Shown here: positions 26,079 to 33,814 of the stretch, in pieces
Position numbering within the stretch: position 1 is the first letter of the stretch
Layout of the letters: each line of letters begins with the position of its first letter
Source: Methanobacteriota archaeon
GTDB lineage: Archaea; Halobacteriota; Methanomicrobia; Methanomicrobiales; Methanoculleaceae
Direction of reading: 5' to 3'
DNA length: 64,000 nt
Assembly: GCA_023393455.1 (NCBI GenBank)
Contig: JAEWLJ010000001.1
Span: 1 to 64,000 of the forward strand
Position numbers and translations under genes: made by a program
Notes under the pieces: model-generated
Told to the model about the DNA's origin: nothing
Databases searched by the model: none
What the model saw: only the letters and a program-made list of their open reading frames with translations

Positions 26079-26401
26079 TCCTTCGTCACCTCAACCACAA
26101 CAAAGTTCTTGGTCTTCGAGAGCGGACGGCACTCCGCGATCCTGACCACGTCGCCCACGCCGGCGTTGATGCAGGGCGTGCTGTGGGCGTGGTATCGGGA
26201 TCTGCGTTTCTCGTACCGCTTGTATTTCTTGACGTAGTGGAGGAACTCACGCTCCACCACGACGGTACCGTTCATACGGTCGCTCACGACTTTGCCGGTA
26301 ATCACCTGGCCGCGTACCGGTAAAGTGCCGTGAAACGGACAATTTACGTCCTCACATTCCTTCTCTGGAATGGGGACGTCCAACCCAATGTTTCGTGCCA
26401 T
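26075..26401 (-). CDS. rps17: Ribosomal protein uS17
   Basis: 108 residues, start MARNIGLDVPIPEKECEDVN, with the archaeal CPFHG segment and the OB-fold core GKVVSDRMNGTVVVEREFLH. Early-binding small-subunit protein. Confidence 0.95.
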   Translation of the reverse strand: MARNIGLDVPIPEKECEDVNCPFHGTLPVRGQVITGKVVSDRMNGTVVVEREFLHYVKKYKRYEKRRSRYHAHSTPCINAGVGDVVRIAECRPLSKTKNFVVVEVTKE

Positions 26402-26414
26402 TATTCATCCTCGT

Positions 26415-26687
26415 TTATCTGATGCGCATGCCGATCCGCCGTTCCGGCTGCATCTCCAGGCTCGACCCGTCGACATCGACGGTCGTGCCGTCGGGGAGCC
26501 GGAAGCGGAACGCGCTGAACCGTTTCGGTATCTGCTTTTCTCCCCGCCCGGTCATGATGACCAGGGTATTTCGGGTCTCGTCAGTGACGCGACCGGATAC
26601 CCCGGCATGACCCGGGTTGCTCGCACAGACCACCAGAACGTCAAGGCCAATCAACTCGTGGCGAAGGACGTTCTGGGGAGAGATCAT
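26415..26687 (-). CDS. rnp1: Ribonuclease P protein component 1 (Rpp29/Pop4)
   Basis: 90 residues: MISPQNVLRHELIGLDVLVV, GRVTDETRNTLVIMTGRGEK and KRFSAFRFRLPDGTTVDVDG, the Sm-like barrel of archaeal Rpp29. It binds RNase P RNA for tRNA 5' maturation. It sits between rpl29 (4-nt overlap) and rps17, its usual place in euryarchaeal clusters. Confidence 0.93.
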   Translation of the reverse strand: MISPQNVLRHELIGLDVLVVCASNPGHAGVSGRVTDETRNTLVIMTGRGEKQIPKRFSAFRFRLPDGTTVDVDGSSLEMQPERRIGMRIR

Positions 26688-26887
26688 GCGTTCCTCCGCG
26701 TGTTCTGTTCGGTTCGGATGCGCGCGATCGTCCTCCGGACCTCGCGGATCCTTCCGGGGTTCTCGGTGGCACCGCCGGCGCTGACTTTCCCCCGCTCCTG
26801 GATCAGTTCGAGGGAGAGTTTCTGCTCCTGCTCGAGGAGTTCGACATCGGAGAGTTGCTTCACTTCCTGTGCCCGAAAGATTGCCAT
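26684..26887 (-). CDS. rpl29: Ribosomal protein uL29
   Basis: 67 residues, start MAIFRAQEVKQLSDVELLEQ, two antiparallel helices ending IREVRRTIARIRTEQNTRR. Located at the peptide exit near the SRP-binding site. It starts immediately after the rps3 stop. Confidence 0.94.
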   Translation of the reverse strand: MAIFRAQEVKQLSDVELLEQEQKLSLELIQERGKVSAGGATENPGRIREVRRTIARIRTEQNTRRNA

Positions 26888-27592
26888 CTATCTCTCCTCC
26901 TCGAACACTTCTCCGGAGGTCTCCTCGAACTCTTCCTCGAAGACCTCTTCACCGACCTCTTCAGGCTCGATGGGTTCTGCCGGAGCCTGTTTCGGCTCGG
27001 GTTCGAGGACGTCGAAGGTGTCGGGCAGCCGTGCATCCGGCGGGACGATCTTGACCTGAACCCCGATGGTTCCGAGTTTCTTGATCGCAACCGCGTAACC
27101 CTTCTCGACGATCGTCTCGCTGGGTTCGCCGCAGTGCTTGATGTAACCCTCGGTGAACTTCTGTGTCCGTGACCGGGCGCCGGTCAGTTTCCCGGCGACG
27201 ATGACCTCGCAGCCGAGCGCACCGGACTCCATGATCCGGCGGATCGTGCTCGATCCGGCCTTCCGGAAGTACCAGCCGCGCTCGAGAGCGTTCGCGAGCC
27301 TCTCCGCCATGATCTGGGCGTTGAAGTTGGGGTTCGTGACCTGCTGGACTTCCACCTGCGGAGACTCGATGTCGTAATCGGTGGCGAGATCCTGCGTCAA
27401 CTGGCGAACCTGCTTGCCGCCTTTCCCGATCACGATACCGGGCTTCTCCGCAAAGATCGTCACCTGGGTACCGAGCGGCGTCCGGGTGATGTCCATGCCG
27501 CCGTATCCCGCGCGTTTGAGTTCCTTCGTGAGGAACTTCTCGACGCGGACGTTGCGCACGCCTTCAGTGATAAACTTCTTCTCGATTGCCAT
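26888..27592 (-). CDS. rps3: Ribosomal protein uS3
   Basis: 234 residues with the KH domain (VTIFAEKPGIVIGKGGKQVR), the S3 C-terminal domain (SGALGCEVIVAGKLTGARSR) and a very acidic tail after residue 205 (EEVGEEVFEEEFEE), common in archaeal S3. It lines the mRNA entry channel. Confidence 0.95.
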   Translation of the reverse strand: MAIEKKFITEGVRNVRVEKFLTKELKRAGYGGMDITRTPLGTQVTIFAEKPGIVIGKGGKQVRQLTQDLATDYDIESPQVEVQQVTNPNFNAQIMAERLANALERGWYFRKAGSSTIRRIMESGALGCEVIVAGKLTGARSRTQKFTEGYIKHCGEPSETIVEKGYAVAIKKLGTIGVQVKIVPPDARLPDTFDVLEPEPKQAPAEPIEPEEVGEEVFEEEFEETSGEVFEEER

Positions 27593-28053
27593 TACGCCAC
27601 CTCGGTCACGACGATCTCGATGTTCACGGTCTCTCTGCGCTTCGGAGTCGCGCGACCCATCGCACGCGGGAAGAATGCCTTGAGGCCACGGCCGGTGTTG
27701 GCGGCAACGTGGCTGATCAGGAGTTTCTCGCCATCAAGGCCGATGTACTCGGCGTTCTTCTCGACGGACTCAAGCAGCTTGAGGTAGGCTTCTGCAGCCT
27801 TGACCGGATACCGGCCGGCGGCCCACTTCGAGAGCCCCCGCTTGTGGGCGACGTTCCGGTTGAACCGCTTGAAGGGGATGGCCTTCTTCAGCGCCACCAC
27901 GTCGGCGAGGTATGCCTTTGCCTCAAGGGTGTTCATGTTCCGGATGAACCTGGCAATCTCGATCGAGTGCTTGGGAGAGACGGGAAGTTCGTTCGCTTTT
28001 GCGCGAGCGACGTTCTCGCCCTCAATTGTTGCTGAATAACCTGTTCTTGCCAT
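27592..28053 (-). CDS. rpl22: Ribosomal protein uL22
   Basis: 153 residues from MARTGYSATIEGENVARAKA, with NVAHKRGLSKWAAGRYPVKA and the hairpin loop AFFPRAMGRATPKRRETVNI that reaches into the exit tunnel. In-frame ATG at 28059 (overlapping the rps19 stop as TGATG) and GTG at 28062 are alternative starts. Confidence 0.93.
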   Translation of the reverse strand: MARTGYSATIEGENVARAKANELPVSPKHSIEIARFIRNMNTLEAKAYLADVVALKKAIPFKRFNRNVAHKRGLSKWAAGRYPVKAAEAYLKLLESVEKNAEYIGLDGEKLLISHVAANTGRGLKAFFPRAMGRATPKRRETVNIEIVVTEVA

Positions 28054-28058
28054 GTCCA

Positions 28059-28472
28059 TCACTTCAGCGGTACGTACTTACTCGACCGGGTCGCACCGAT
28101 ACCAGCGCTGCCGTGGGAGACCCTTCTCCTGGTCAGTGCAAACTCACCGAGATAGTGGAAGACCGCCTCAGGCTGAATCTCCACTTTCTGGAACTCCTTT
28201 CCGTTGTGGATCTCGATGGTTCTCCCCACCATCTCGGGCATGATGATCATGTCGCGCAGGTGGGTGCGGATGCTTCCGTCTCCCGACCGGAGATCGGCGA
28301 GGAGTTTCTCGTGCTCCCGGGAGAGACCCCGGTCGAACTTTCTGCGTGCCCTGGCCGGCATGAGCGGCAGCAGCTCGGAGAGAGCCATCTGCTGCAGGTC
28401 CGCAACGGAGTAACCCCGATAGGTGAACTCCTCACGACGCCGTGGCATTCTCTTCTGTATCTTCTTTGCCAT
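28059..28472 (-). CDS. rps19: Ribosomal protein uS19
   Basis: 137 residues: MAKKIQKRMPRRREEFTYRG, MVGRTIEIHNGKEFQKVEIQ and HYLGEFALTRRRVSHGSAG, as in archaeal uS19 in the head of the small subunit. Confidence 0.95.
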   Translation of the reverse strand: MAKKIQKRMPRRREEFTYRGYSVADLQQMALSELLPLMPARARRKFDRGLSREHEKLLADLRSGDGSIRTHLRDMIIMPEMVGRTIEIHNGKEFQKVEIQPEAVFHYLGEFALTRRRVSHGSAGIGATRSSKYVPLK

Positions 28473-28482
28473 GCTTCACCCC

Positions 28483-29202
28483 TCACTTCTTCCACTTGCC
28501 GGTTCTCCGGGCGGCAACATGCCCGACCTTCCTTCCCGGGGACGTGCCACGGGCAACGGTCTTCGGTCTTCCGCAGTGCTGGTGTCCACCGCCACCGAAC
28601 GGGTGGTCGATGACGTTCATGCAGACACCCTTGACGCGAGGCCACTTCTCAGAAGAGGACCTGACGTGGAAGTGCTTCTTTCCTGCCTTGGCGAACGGTT
28701 TTTCGCCCCGCCCGCCGCCGGCAACGATACCAACGGTTGCCATGCAGGCACCGTTGAACCACTTGTTCTTGCCGCTCGGCATCCGAACACCGACCCTGCC
28801 GTCATCGGCCTTACCGATGACAAGAGCCTGGACACCGCTCGAGCGGACGAACTTGCCGCCGTCGTTGGGCTTGGACTCGATGTTGCAGACGTATGCGCCG
28901 ACCGGGATCTCCCGGAGCGGCAGGGTGTTGCCGTTCTTCACCGCGCCACCCGTGCCCCAGGAGATCGCATCCCCGACACCGAGACCCTCGGTGGCGAGGA
29001 CGTAGATCTTCTCGCCGCTCTCGAGTCTGGTGAGAGCGATCGGTGCGTGACGGGCCGGATCGTGCTCGATGTCGATGACGCTCCCGGAGACCAGGACGTC
29101 GTTCTTTCCTGCGTGCCGCAGTGCCGCCTTATACCGGTGCGACGGTGCACGGTAGGTTGGGCCGCCTTTTCCACGGCTCTGTGCTATAATTCTGTGTGCC
29201 AT
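28483..29202 (-). CDS. rpl2: Ribosomal protein uL2
   Basis: 239 residues from MAHRIIAQSRGKGGPTYRAP, with the C-terminal VIDHPFGGGGHQHCGRPKTV containing the conserved histidines near the peptidyl-transferase centre. GGTGA six nt before ATG 29202 favours it over the GTG at 29208. Confidence 0.95.
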   Translation of the reverse strand: MAHRIIAQSRGKGGPTYRAPSHRYKAALRHAGKNDVLVSGSVIDIEHDPARHAPIALTRLESGEKIYVLATEGLGVGDAISWGTGGAVKNGNTLPLREIPVGAYVCNIESKPNDGGKFVRSSGVQALVIGKADDGRVGVRMPSGKNKWFNGACMATVGIVAGGGRGEKPFAKAGKKHFHVRSSSEKWPRVKGVCMNVIDHPFGGGGHQHCGRPKTVARGTSPGRKVGHVAARRTGKWKK

Positions 29203-29213
29203 CGTCACTCACC

Positions 29214-29462
29214 TTACATAATTCCCAGTCGGCTGAGGATCTCTTCAGCCGCTTTCGCGTCCGCAAACGTTACAATGGCCTTCTTTTCGCCTTTCATGGT
29301 CATCATCGTACGGACGCTGGCCACTTCCTGCTCGAAGGCCGATTCCAGCTCGCGCTTGATCTCGTGCTTGCTGGCATCTCTCTCAACGATAAACTGGAGT
29401 TTGCTCTCGCCTTCAAGCATCATCGTTGCTTTTTCCGTAACGAACGGGTGTTTCAGCTTCAT
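29214..29462 (-). CDS. rpl23: Ribosomal protein uL23
   Basis: 82 residues: MKLKHPFVTEKATMMLEGES ... KKAIVTFADAKAAEEILSRL. Exit-tunnel protein and docking site for SRP. ATG overlaps the rpl4 stop by 4 nt. Confidence 0.95.
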   Translation of the reverse strand: MKLKHPFVTEKATMMLEGESKLQFIVERDASKHEIKRELESAFEQEVASVRTMMTMKGEKKAIVTFADAKAAEEILSRLGIM

Positions 29463-30208
29463 GAGAACTCCTCCAGTCTCCTGATCGCAGATTCAGTCCA
29501 GACAGTCAGGCGCCCTGCCTGCGTGCCGGGTGCCAGCAGTTCAGCGTTCAACTGGTTGACCGTCACGGCATCGACGCCCGCGAGGTTGCGGGCTGCCCGG
29601 AGCGGTTCGCCGCCGGTGACGATGAGGACGCTCTTGCGCTGCTTGTAGCGGCGACCACGCATGGTACCCCGCCCCGCACGGACCTTCCGGCTGCCCTTCG
29701 CCCGCTCGACGTCGGCATAGACACCGAGCGCAGTGAGCGCCGCGATGACGTCGCCGGTACGGGTGATCTCCTCAAACCGGTCTTCGAAGACCAGCGGGAG
29801 GTCGCCCTCGAAGAGGTGCCCGCGTCCCCGAACCAGGTCGGAGTATGTGCTGGCGGCGATGGCGGACCTGAAAGCTTTGCGTTTCTCCTTTCTGTTGATC
29901 TCTTTGACGAGGATCTTCTCGACCTTCGGGGGATGCGCTGCGCGCCCACCGGTTGCCTGAGGAACCCGGGCTGCCTTGCTGCCGTTCTTCAGGCGGGGGA
30001 TCTGGGCGACACCCCGACCGCTGCCCCAGGACGCTGCGGAGGTACGCATGCCCGCATAGACGTTTGTCCCGTGCGGCTGGAACCGGGTGCTCTGGAGCGC
30101 GAGGACTGCCCGCTTAATTAGATCGGGTCTGTATTCTTCGTTGAAGATCTCCGGGAGATCGATCTCGTGGGCGATATCGCCCGTCAGTGTTCGAACCTGT
30201 GCCTTCAT
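29459..30208 (-). CDS. rpl4: Ribosomal protein uL4
   Basis: 249 residues: MKAQVRTLTGDIAHEIDLPE, tunnel loop SWGSGRGVAQIPRLKNGSKA, RVPQATGGRAAHPPKVEKIL and RGTMRGRRYKQRKSVLIVTG, typical archaeal uL4. It follows rpl3 by 6 nt. Confidence 0.95.
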   Translation of the reverse strand: MKAQVRTLTGDIAHEIDLPEIFNEEYRPDLIKRAVLALQSTRFQPHGTNVYAGMRTSAASWGSGRGVAQIPRLKNGSKAARVPQATGGRAAHPPKVEKILVKEINRKEKRKAFRSAIAASTYSDLVRGRGHLFEGDLPLVFEDRFEEITRTGDVIAALTALGVYADVERAKGSRKVRAGRGTMRGRRYKQRKSVLIVTGGEPLRAARNLAGVDAVTVNQLNAELLAPGTQAGRLTVWTESAIRRLEEFS

Positions 30209-30214
30209 CGCTGC

Positions 30215-31228
30215 TCACCCCTGCTGACTCTGCACGCTGACGAAGTTGATCGTCGGCGTGCGAACGGTGTGTTCACCCTGCCGTATCGCGGAGCGTATCC
30301 GGACCAGCCGCTTGTTCGGTCCCGGGACGGAACCCTTGATCAGCACGTAGGGGCCGCGCACGAGACCGTAGTGCAGGAACCCGCCTGCCGGTGTTATCTC
30401 GTCGCCGTCGGTGCCGAACTTCAAGATCCGCTTGTTGAACTCGGTGCGCTGCTGGTAACCCATCTGGCCCATCTGGGGCACCTGCCACCTGACGTGGTGC
30501 GGGTGCCAGGGACCGAGGTTGCCGATGTGGCGCTTCTTGCCGCCGCGGGAGTGTTTCCGCTTCCGGACCTGAACGCCCCACCGCTTGACGGGCCCTTGCG
30601 TGCCCTTGCCGGTGGTGACGGCGGTGACATCGACGTACTCGCCGACCTCGAGGTTCCCGGAGATCACGATCTCTTTGCCCAGGATCTCACCAGCATAGGC
30701 GATCTGGTCGTCGAGGCTTCCGCCGGCGATCCGCATCTCCATCAGATCGGGGACCTTCTTCGGGACGCCGGTGAGTTCCATCGGACGGGTGTAGGCGAGA
30801 GCGTAGAGTTCCGTGACCTTGCCTTCACCGATGGCGGCCTTGACGGCGTCGAGGGCGGCGGCGGTGTCGTGGTTCTTCGGGACGTTGATCCGGCGGGACA
30901 ACTCCTCGTCGAGATCGGTCGTCCACGCTTCGGTCAGCGCGTGCTTTCCGTAGGTGTCTTCACCGTATGCGCGCACGCCGGCCACCCGCATGGGCGGGAC
31001 CTCAACCACGGTCACCGGCACCATCACATCCTTGCCTTCGGTGGGGCTGCTCTTGTGGTCATCGACCATGATGACGTGGGTCATTCCCACCTTATAGCCT
31101 GCAAACCCCTGCACGGCCGGGGTTCCCGCATACTCCGGCCATGAGCCGTAGCGGGGAACCGGACTTTTTGCCCGTTTTCTCGGGCTGTACGCGAGGGAGC
31201 CTCTGCGTGGTCTGTGTAAATTCGCCAT
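30215..31228 (-). CDS. rpl3: Ribosomal protein uL3
   Basis: 337 residues: MANLHRPRRGSLAYSPRKRA, QGFAGYKVGMTHVIMVDDHK, VQVRKRKHSRGGKKRHIGNL and HVRWQVPQMGQMGYQQRTEF, archaeal uL3 near the peptidyl-transferase centre. First gene of the S10-type operon; a long structured leader and a TATA box precede it. Confidence 0.95.
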   Translation of the reverse strand: MANLHRPRRGSLAYSPRKRAKSPVPRYGSWPEYAGTPAVQGFAGYKVGMTHVIMVDDHKSSPTEGKDVMVPVTVVEVPPMRVAGVRAYGEDTYGKHALTEAWTTDLDEELSRRINVPKNHDTAAALDAVKAAIGEGKVTELYALAYTRPMELTGVPKKVPDLMEMRIAGGSLDDQIAYAGEILGKEIVISGNLEVGEYVDVTAVTTGKGTQGPVKRWGVQVRKRKHSRGGKKRHIGNLGPWHPHHVRWQVPQMGQMGYQQRTEFNKRILKFGTDGDEITPAGGFLHYGLVRGPYVLIKGSVPGPNKRLVRIRSAIRQGEHTVRTPTINFVSVQSQQG

Positions 31229-31812
31229 TTCTCAATCAACCCTTCATGCGTTGTAGCGTGCGGCATCGACTGCAGACTCGCTGCAGAGCGATGCGTGCGC
31301 CGGGCAGCCGTGCCGGACGGACCGGCACGGCAAACCCCTCTGGCGAACCCATATGGGGCGGGATATCGAACGCCACGCCATTCTTGACGTAGCGCAAGGG
31401 AAACAGTTGATGGAGGCAGCGGAACGCTAAGAAGGCACAGAGACATGCGTCTCCATGCGCCTCGACCGATCACTCTCTGCCGTCCCGGTGTGCACCGGGT
31501 ACATTCCAGTCGTCGCCAATAGATCCTGACTCTTCGACGCTCCCGGGAACTCTCTTCCCGGAACCGGGCGCGCTGCACTGGCGTTGGCCCAGCGTCTCGA
31601 TCAGATCCAGCCTGTCATCCCGTTGTGACGAGCACAACTCCGTATCGACATCGGCCCTCCGTGAGGAGGGTTCGACCTTGTCTCTTACCTCCTGCACTCT
31701 CCGCCGCGAGTCCTCAATCCGGATATATGCGGTTTGGGGACCCATCCCGGGGATCAGAGGCACTCGCGGTGCCAGATCTCCCCCGGTTCCAGGCGGAACC
31801 ATGCAGACCGGT
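31229..31812 (-). ncRNA. Hairpin-rich 5' leader or separate structured RNA ahead of rpl3
   Basis: Between the predicted transcription start (near 31812) and rpl3 lie about 585 nt packed with short stems having 4-5-nt loops: 31785-31800, 31759-31773 (inside a longer GGGGATC/GATC stem 31749-31784), 31655-31670, 31622-31638, 31571-31594, 31541-31563, 31484-31499, 31440-31453, 31307-31331 (10-bp perfect stem) and 31264-31293. An open frame at 31470-31823 lacks the third-position GC bias of the neighbours and is not convincing as protein. It may be a regulatory leader of the ribosomal operon or a processed non-coding RNA. No known RNA family was recognised. Confidence 0.5.
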
Positions 31813-31834
31813 TTCTTAAACATTACTTAAAATG

Positions 31835-31843
31835 AGATATAAA
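31835..31843 (-). promoter_or_regulatory. TATA box of the S10/spc ribosomal operon
   Basis: On the minus strand TTTATATC is followed by a TSS window around 31810-31815. It is the only good promoter between tfx and rpl3. Confidence 0.55.
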
Positions 31844-31963
31844 CCTTGTTATTGGATCTTTCAGGATTCTGCGCAGACTGCTTCATCGCCACAGGCGCGG
31901 CACCGGTTTGTCGGGCTGAGGGGGTGGAAGGATGAATGAAGGGCTGAAATGACTGCGTTCGCG

Positions 31964-32020
31964 GCACACGGCACAGGGCATGCTCCGCGGGGCTCGATCC
32001 CCCGCACAGGGCCCGTGTGC
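31964..32020. other. Nested stem-loop downstream of tfx
   Basis: GCACACGG (31964-31971) pairs with CCGTGTGC (32013-32020), and inside it GCGGGG (31987-31992) pairs with CCCCCGC (31999-32005) around a CTCGAT loop that recalls a tRNA T-arm. No anticodon arm is present. It may end tfx transcription or be a tRNA-derived relic. Confidence 0.35.
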
Positions 32021-32037
32021 GCGCTCACTGAACCGGA

Positions 32038-32442
32038 TCACCCGAAGTAGAGATCGCCGTCTTTATTGATGTAGATCTCAACATCCTCGCGGACCTGTCT
32101 CCCGCTGAACCGCTCGGGGTTCGCATCCCTGAGCCTGTTTATGAGCGAGATCGTGTCATATTTGACCTTCAACCCTTGCTTCTCCGCTTCGGCATAGATG
32201 AGTTCGGGGGCCTTGAGCAGGTCGAGGCCGGTCTTTAGCGTACAGAGGTGTATGGCATCAAGGGTGTAGAGAAACTCGAGCGTCTCGCGCGCGCGAGAGA
32301 TGTTCTCGAAGGCAGCTTTCTCGATGGTGCAGACGTTAGCTTTCGAGGTATGGATGATCTCGGCAATCTGCTGCTGCGTTAGCCCTTTTTTCCGGTACCG
32401 TAAGACTTCCTTCTGGCGATCGGTGAGCAGACCTTGCTTCAT
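32038..32442 (-). CDS. tfx: Tfx-family DNA-binding protein
   Basis: The 134-residue protein has an N-terminal helix-turn-helix (LLTDRQKEVLRYRKKGLTQQ, IAEIIHTSKANVCTIEKAAF) and the C-terminal Tfx part with DRFSG-like NPERFSGRQVREDVEIYINK. Tfx was described as a DNA-binding protein of the molybdenum formylmethanofuran dehydrogenase (fmd) genes of Methanothermobacter. ATG 32442 is preferred to the TTG at 32445. The gene is divergent from mtd, sharing 140 nt that hold an inverted repeat, so it may regulate mtd. Confidence 0.85.
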   Translation of the reverse strand: MKQGLLTDRQKEVLRYRKKGLTQQQIAEIIHTSKANVCTIEKAAFENISRARETLEFLYTLDAIHLCTLKTGLDLLKAPELIYAEAEKQGLKVKYDTISLINRLRDANPERFSGRQVREDVEIYINKDGDLYFG

Positions 32443-32527
32443 CAAATATATATTGACCGTGTAAACTTAAACACTTTCCCTTAACCTTCCCATCACGGGA
32501 TGGGATTATCGGGGGCATTTCAAAATG

Positions 32528-32563
32528 TTTATATGAGAACTTGGCGATACTATCGTGTTCTCA
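32528..32563 (+). promoter_or_regulatory. mtd promoter with inverted-repeat operator
   Basis: TATA box TTTATATG (32528-32535) overlaps the first arm of a perfect inverted repeat TGAGAAC-N16-GTTCTCA (32534-32540 and 32557-32563). The second arm covers the expected transcription start, about 25 nt before the GTG start codon. The position is suited to repression. Confidence 0.6.
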
Positions 32564-32582
32564 AATTTTGAGAGGTGTTAAT

Positions 32583-33425
32583 GTGGTTGTAAAAGTTGGA
32601 ATTGCAAAACTCGGTAATATTGCCAGCGGTGTAATGGCCGAACTTCTTCTCGATGAGCGCGCCGACCGTGAGGATATGATCACCTTCATGGCGACCTCCG
32701 GCACGAAACTGCAGCCCGAGGATATCGACCGTGTGGTCAGCAATATGAAGGCATGGGCCCCGGACTTCTGTATCGTCGTTTCCCCGAACGGTGTCCTCCC
32801 CGGCCCGGTGAAGGCCCGTGAGGACCTTGCAGCGGCCGGAATCCCCTGCGTCGTCATCACCGACGATGTCACCACCAAGAAGGAGCAGTTCGAAGCGCTC
32901 AAGGCGAGCAACTTCGGCTACATCATCATGAAGGCCGACGCCATGATCGGCGCCCGCCGTGAGTTCCTCGACCCCATCGAGATGGCGGACTACAACGGAA
33001 ACCTCGTCAAGGTGCTCGCCATCACCGGCGCGTTCCGCAAGATGCAGCAGGAACTCGACAAGGTGATCGACCAGGTGAAGGCAGGCAAGAAGGGCGCGGA
33101 CCTCGCACTCCCGAAGATCGTCATGACCTCCGACAAGGCGGTCGACGGCGAGTTCAGCAACCCCTACGCGCTCGCGAAGGCCCGTGCAGCCTACGAGATC
33201 GCACAGTCGGTCGCGGGCGTCAACGTCAAGGGCTGCTTCATGACGAAGGAGTGGGAGAAGTACATCCCGATCGTCTCGAGTGCCCACGAGATGATGCGCC
33301 AGGCGATGAAACTCTGCGAGGAAGCACGCGAACTCGAGAAGGGTGTGGACGCGGTCATCAGGAAGCCCCATAAGAAGACCGGCGAGATCGTCTCGAAGAC
33401 CGCTCTCATCAGCAAGCCCGAGTAA
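32583..33425 (+). CDS. mtd: F420-dependent methylenetetrahydromethanopterin dehydrogenase
   Basis: Mtd oxidises or forms methylene-H4MPT using coenzyme F420 in the C1 pathway of methanogenesis. The 280-residue product reads VVVKVGIAKLGNIASGVMAE and contains FMATSGTKLQPEDIDRVVSN and GVLPGPVKAREDLAAAGIPC, all conserved in Mtd. The start is GTG 32583, preceded by GAGAGGTG; an ATG at 32581 is out of frame. The length is right for Mtd (about 276-283). Confidence 0.95.
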   Translation: MVVKVGIAKLGNIASGVMAELLLDERADREDMITFMATSGTKLQPEDIDRVVSNMKAWAPDFCIVVSPNGVLPGPVKAREDLAAAGIPCVVITDDVTTKKEQFEALKASNFGYIIMKADAMIGARREFLDPIEMADYNGNLVKVLAITGAFRKMQQELDKVIDQVKAGKKGADLALPKIVMTSDKAVDGEFSNPYALAKARAAYEIAQSVAGVNVKGCFMTKEWEKYIPIVSSAHEMMRQAMKLCEEARELEKGVDAVIRKPHKKTGEIVSKTALISKPE

Positions 33426-33440
33426 ACTCAACACCAATCC

Positions 33441-33446
33441 TTTTTT
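33441..33446 (+). terminator. T-tract after mtd
   Basis: TTTTTT, 16 nt after the mtd stop, without a strong hairpin. Confidence 0.4.
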
Positions 33447-33519
33447 CGAACTTGTAGGGTGCTTTGCCTGCTAGAGTATGCCGTCTGGTTCCCACCGCTA
33501 GCGAGGGAGATCATGGCCA

Positions 33520-33788
33520 TCAAGGGCCATCAGATACTGATGCTATGGGACCGTCGGGGGGCATGCCCCCCATCTCTACCAGCGCGTAAAGAATCGCCGA
33601 GCGGCGGTGTGCGGGAAGGCGCCGGGTGATGGAGAACCCACGTTCGGCAGAACTGAGAGCGTCTTCGACGTCAGCACTCCCGGCAAGGCAGACCCGGCCG
33701 GCGACCTCCCCGGTGTATGGGGATCGGACGTCCAGAATATCGGTGTTCGCCATTCTCCGCCGACCAGAAATCTACGCGGGTCTGTCAT
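33520..33788 (-). pseudogene. Aldehyde dehydrogenase N-terminal remnant (frameshifted, truncated)
   Basis: From ATG 33788, MTDPRRFLVGGEWR is the start of an NAD-dependent aldehyde dehydrogenase. After a frame change near 33745 the match continues as DVRSPYTGEVAGRVCLAGSA and RLPAHRRSAILYALVE and then stops at about residue 75; the other roughly 400 residues, with the catalytic Cys/Glu, are missing. Lactaldehyde dehydrogenase (CofA, coenzyme F420 synthesis) is a relative in methanogens. It lies 27 nt downstream of the GalT-like gene on the same strand. Confidence 0.65.
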
Positions 33789-33814
33789 AGAAAGAGAGCC
33801 GGTACGCCTCCAGA

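Noticed and set aside
31229..31812. RNase P RNA or SRP RNA in the leader
   Set aside because: I looked for the conserved RNase P core (GAGGAAAGTCC type) and the SRP helix-8 motif on both strands and did not see them; a covariance-model search would decide.
31470..31823. A 117-codon frame in the rpl3 leader (begins MFKKPVCMVPPG)
   Set aside because: The start looks plausible, but codon third positions are less GC-rich than in neighbours and the sequence is better explained by consecutive hairpins; kept as a leader/ncRNA with the protein as a weak alternative.
31964..32020. A tRNA gene
   Set aside because: It has an acceptor-like stem and a T-arm-like hairpin but no anticodon or D arm and only 57 nt.
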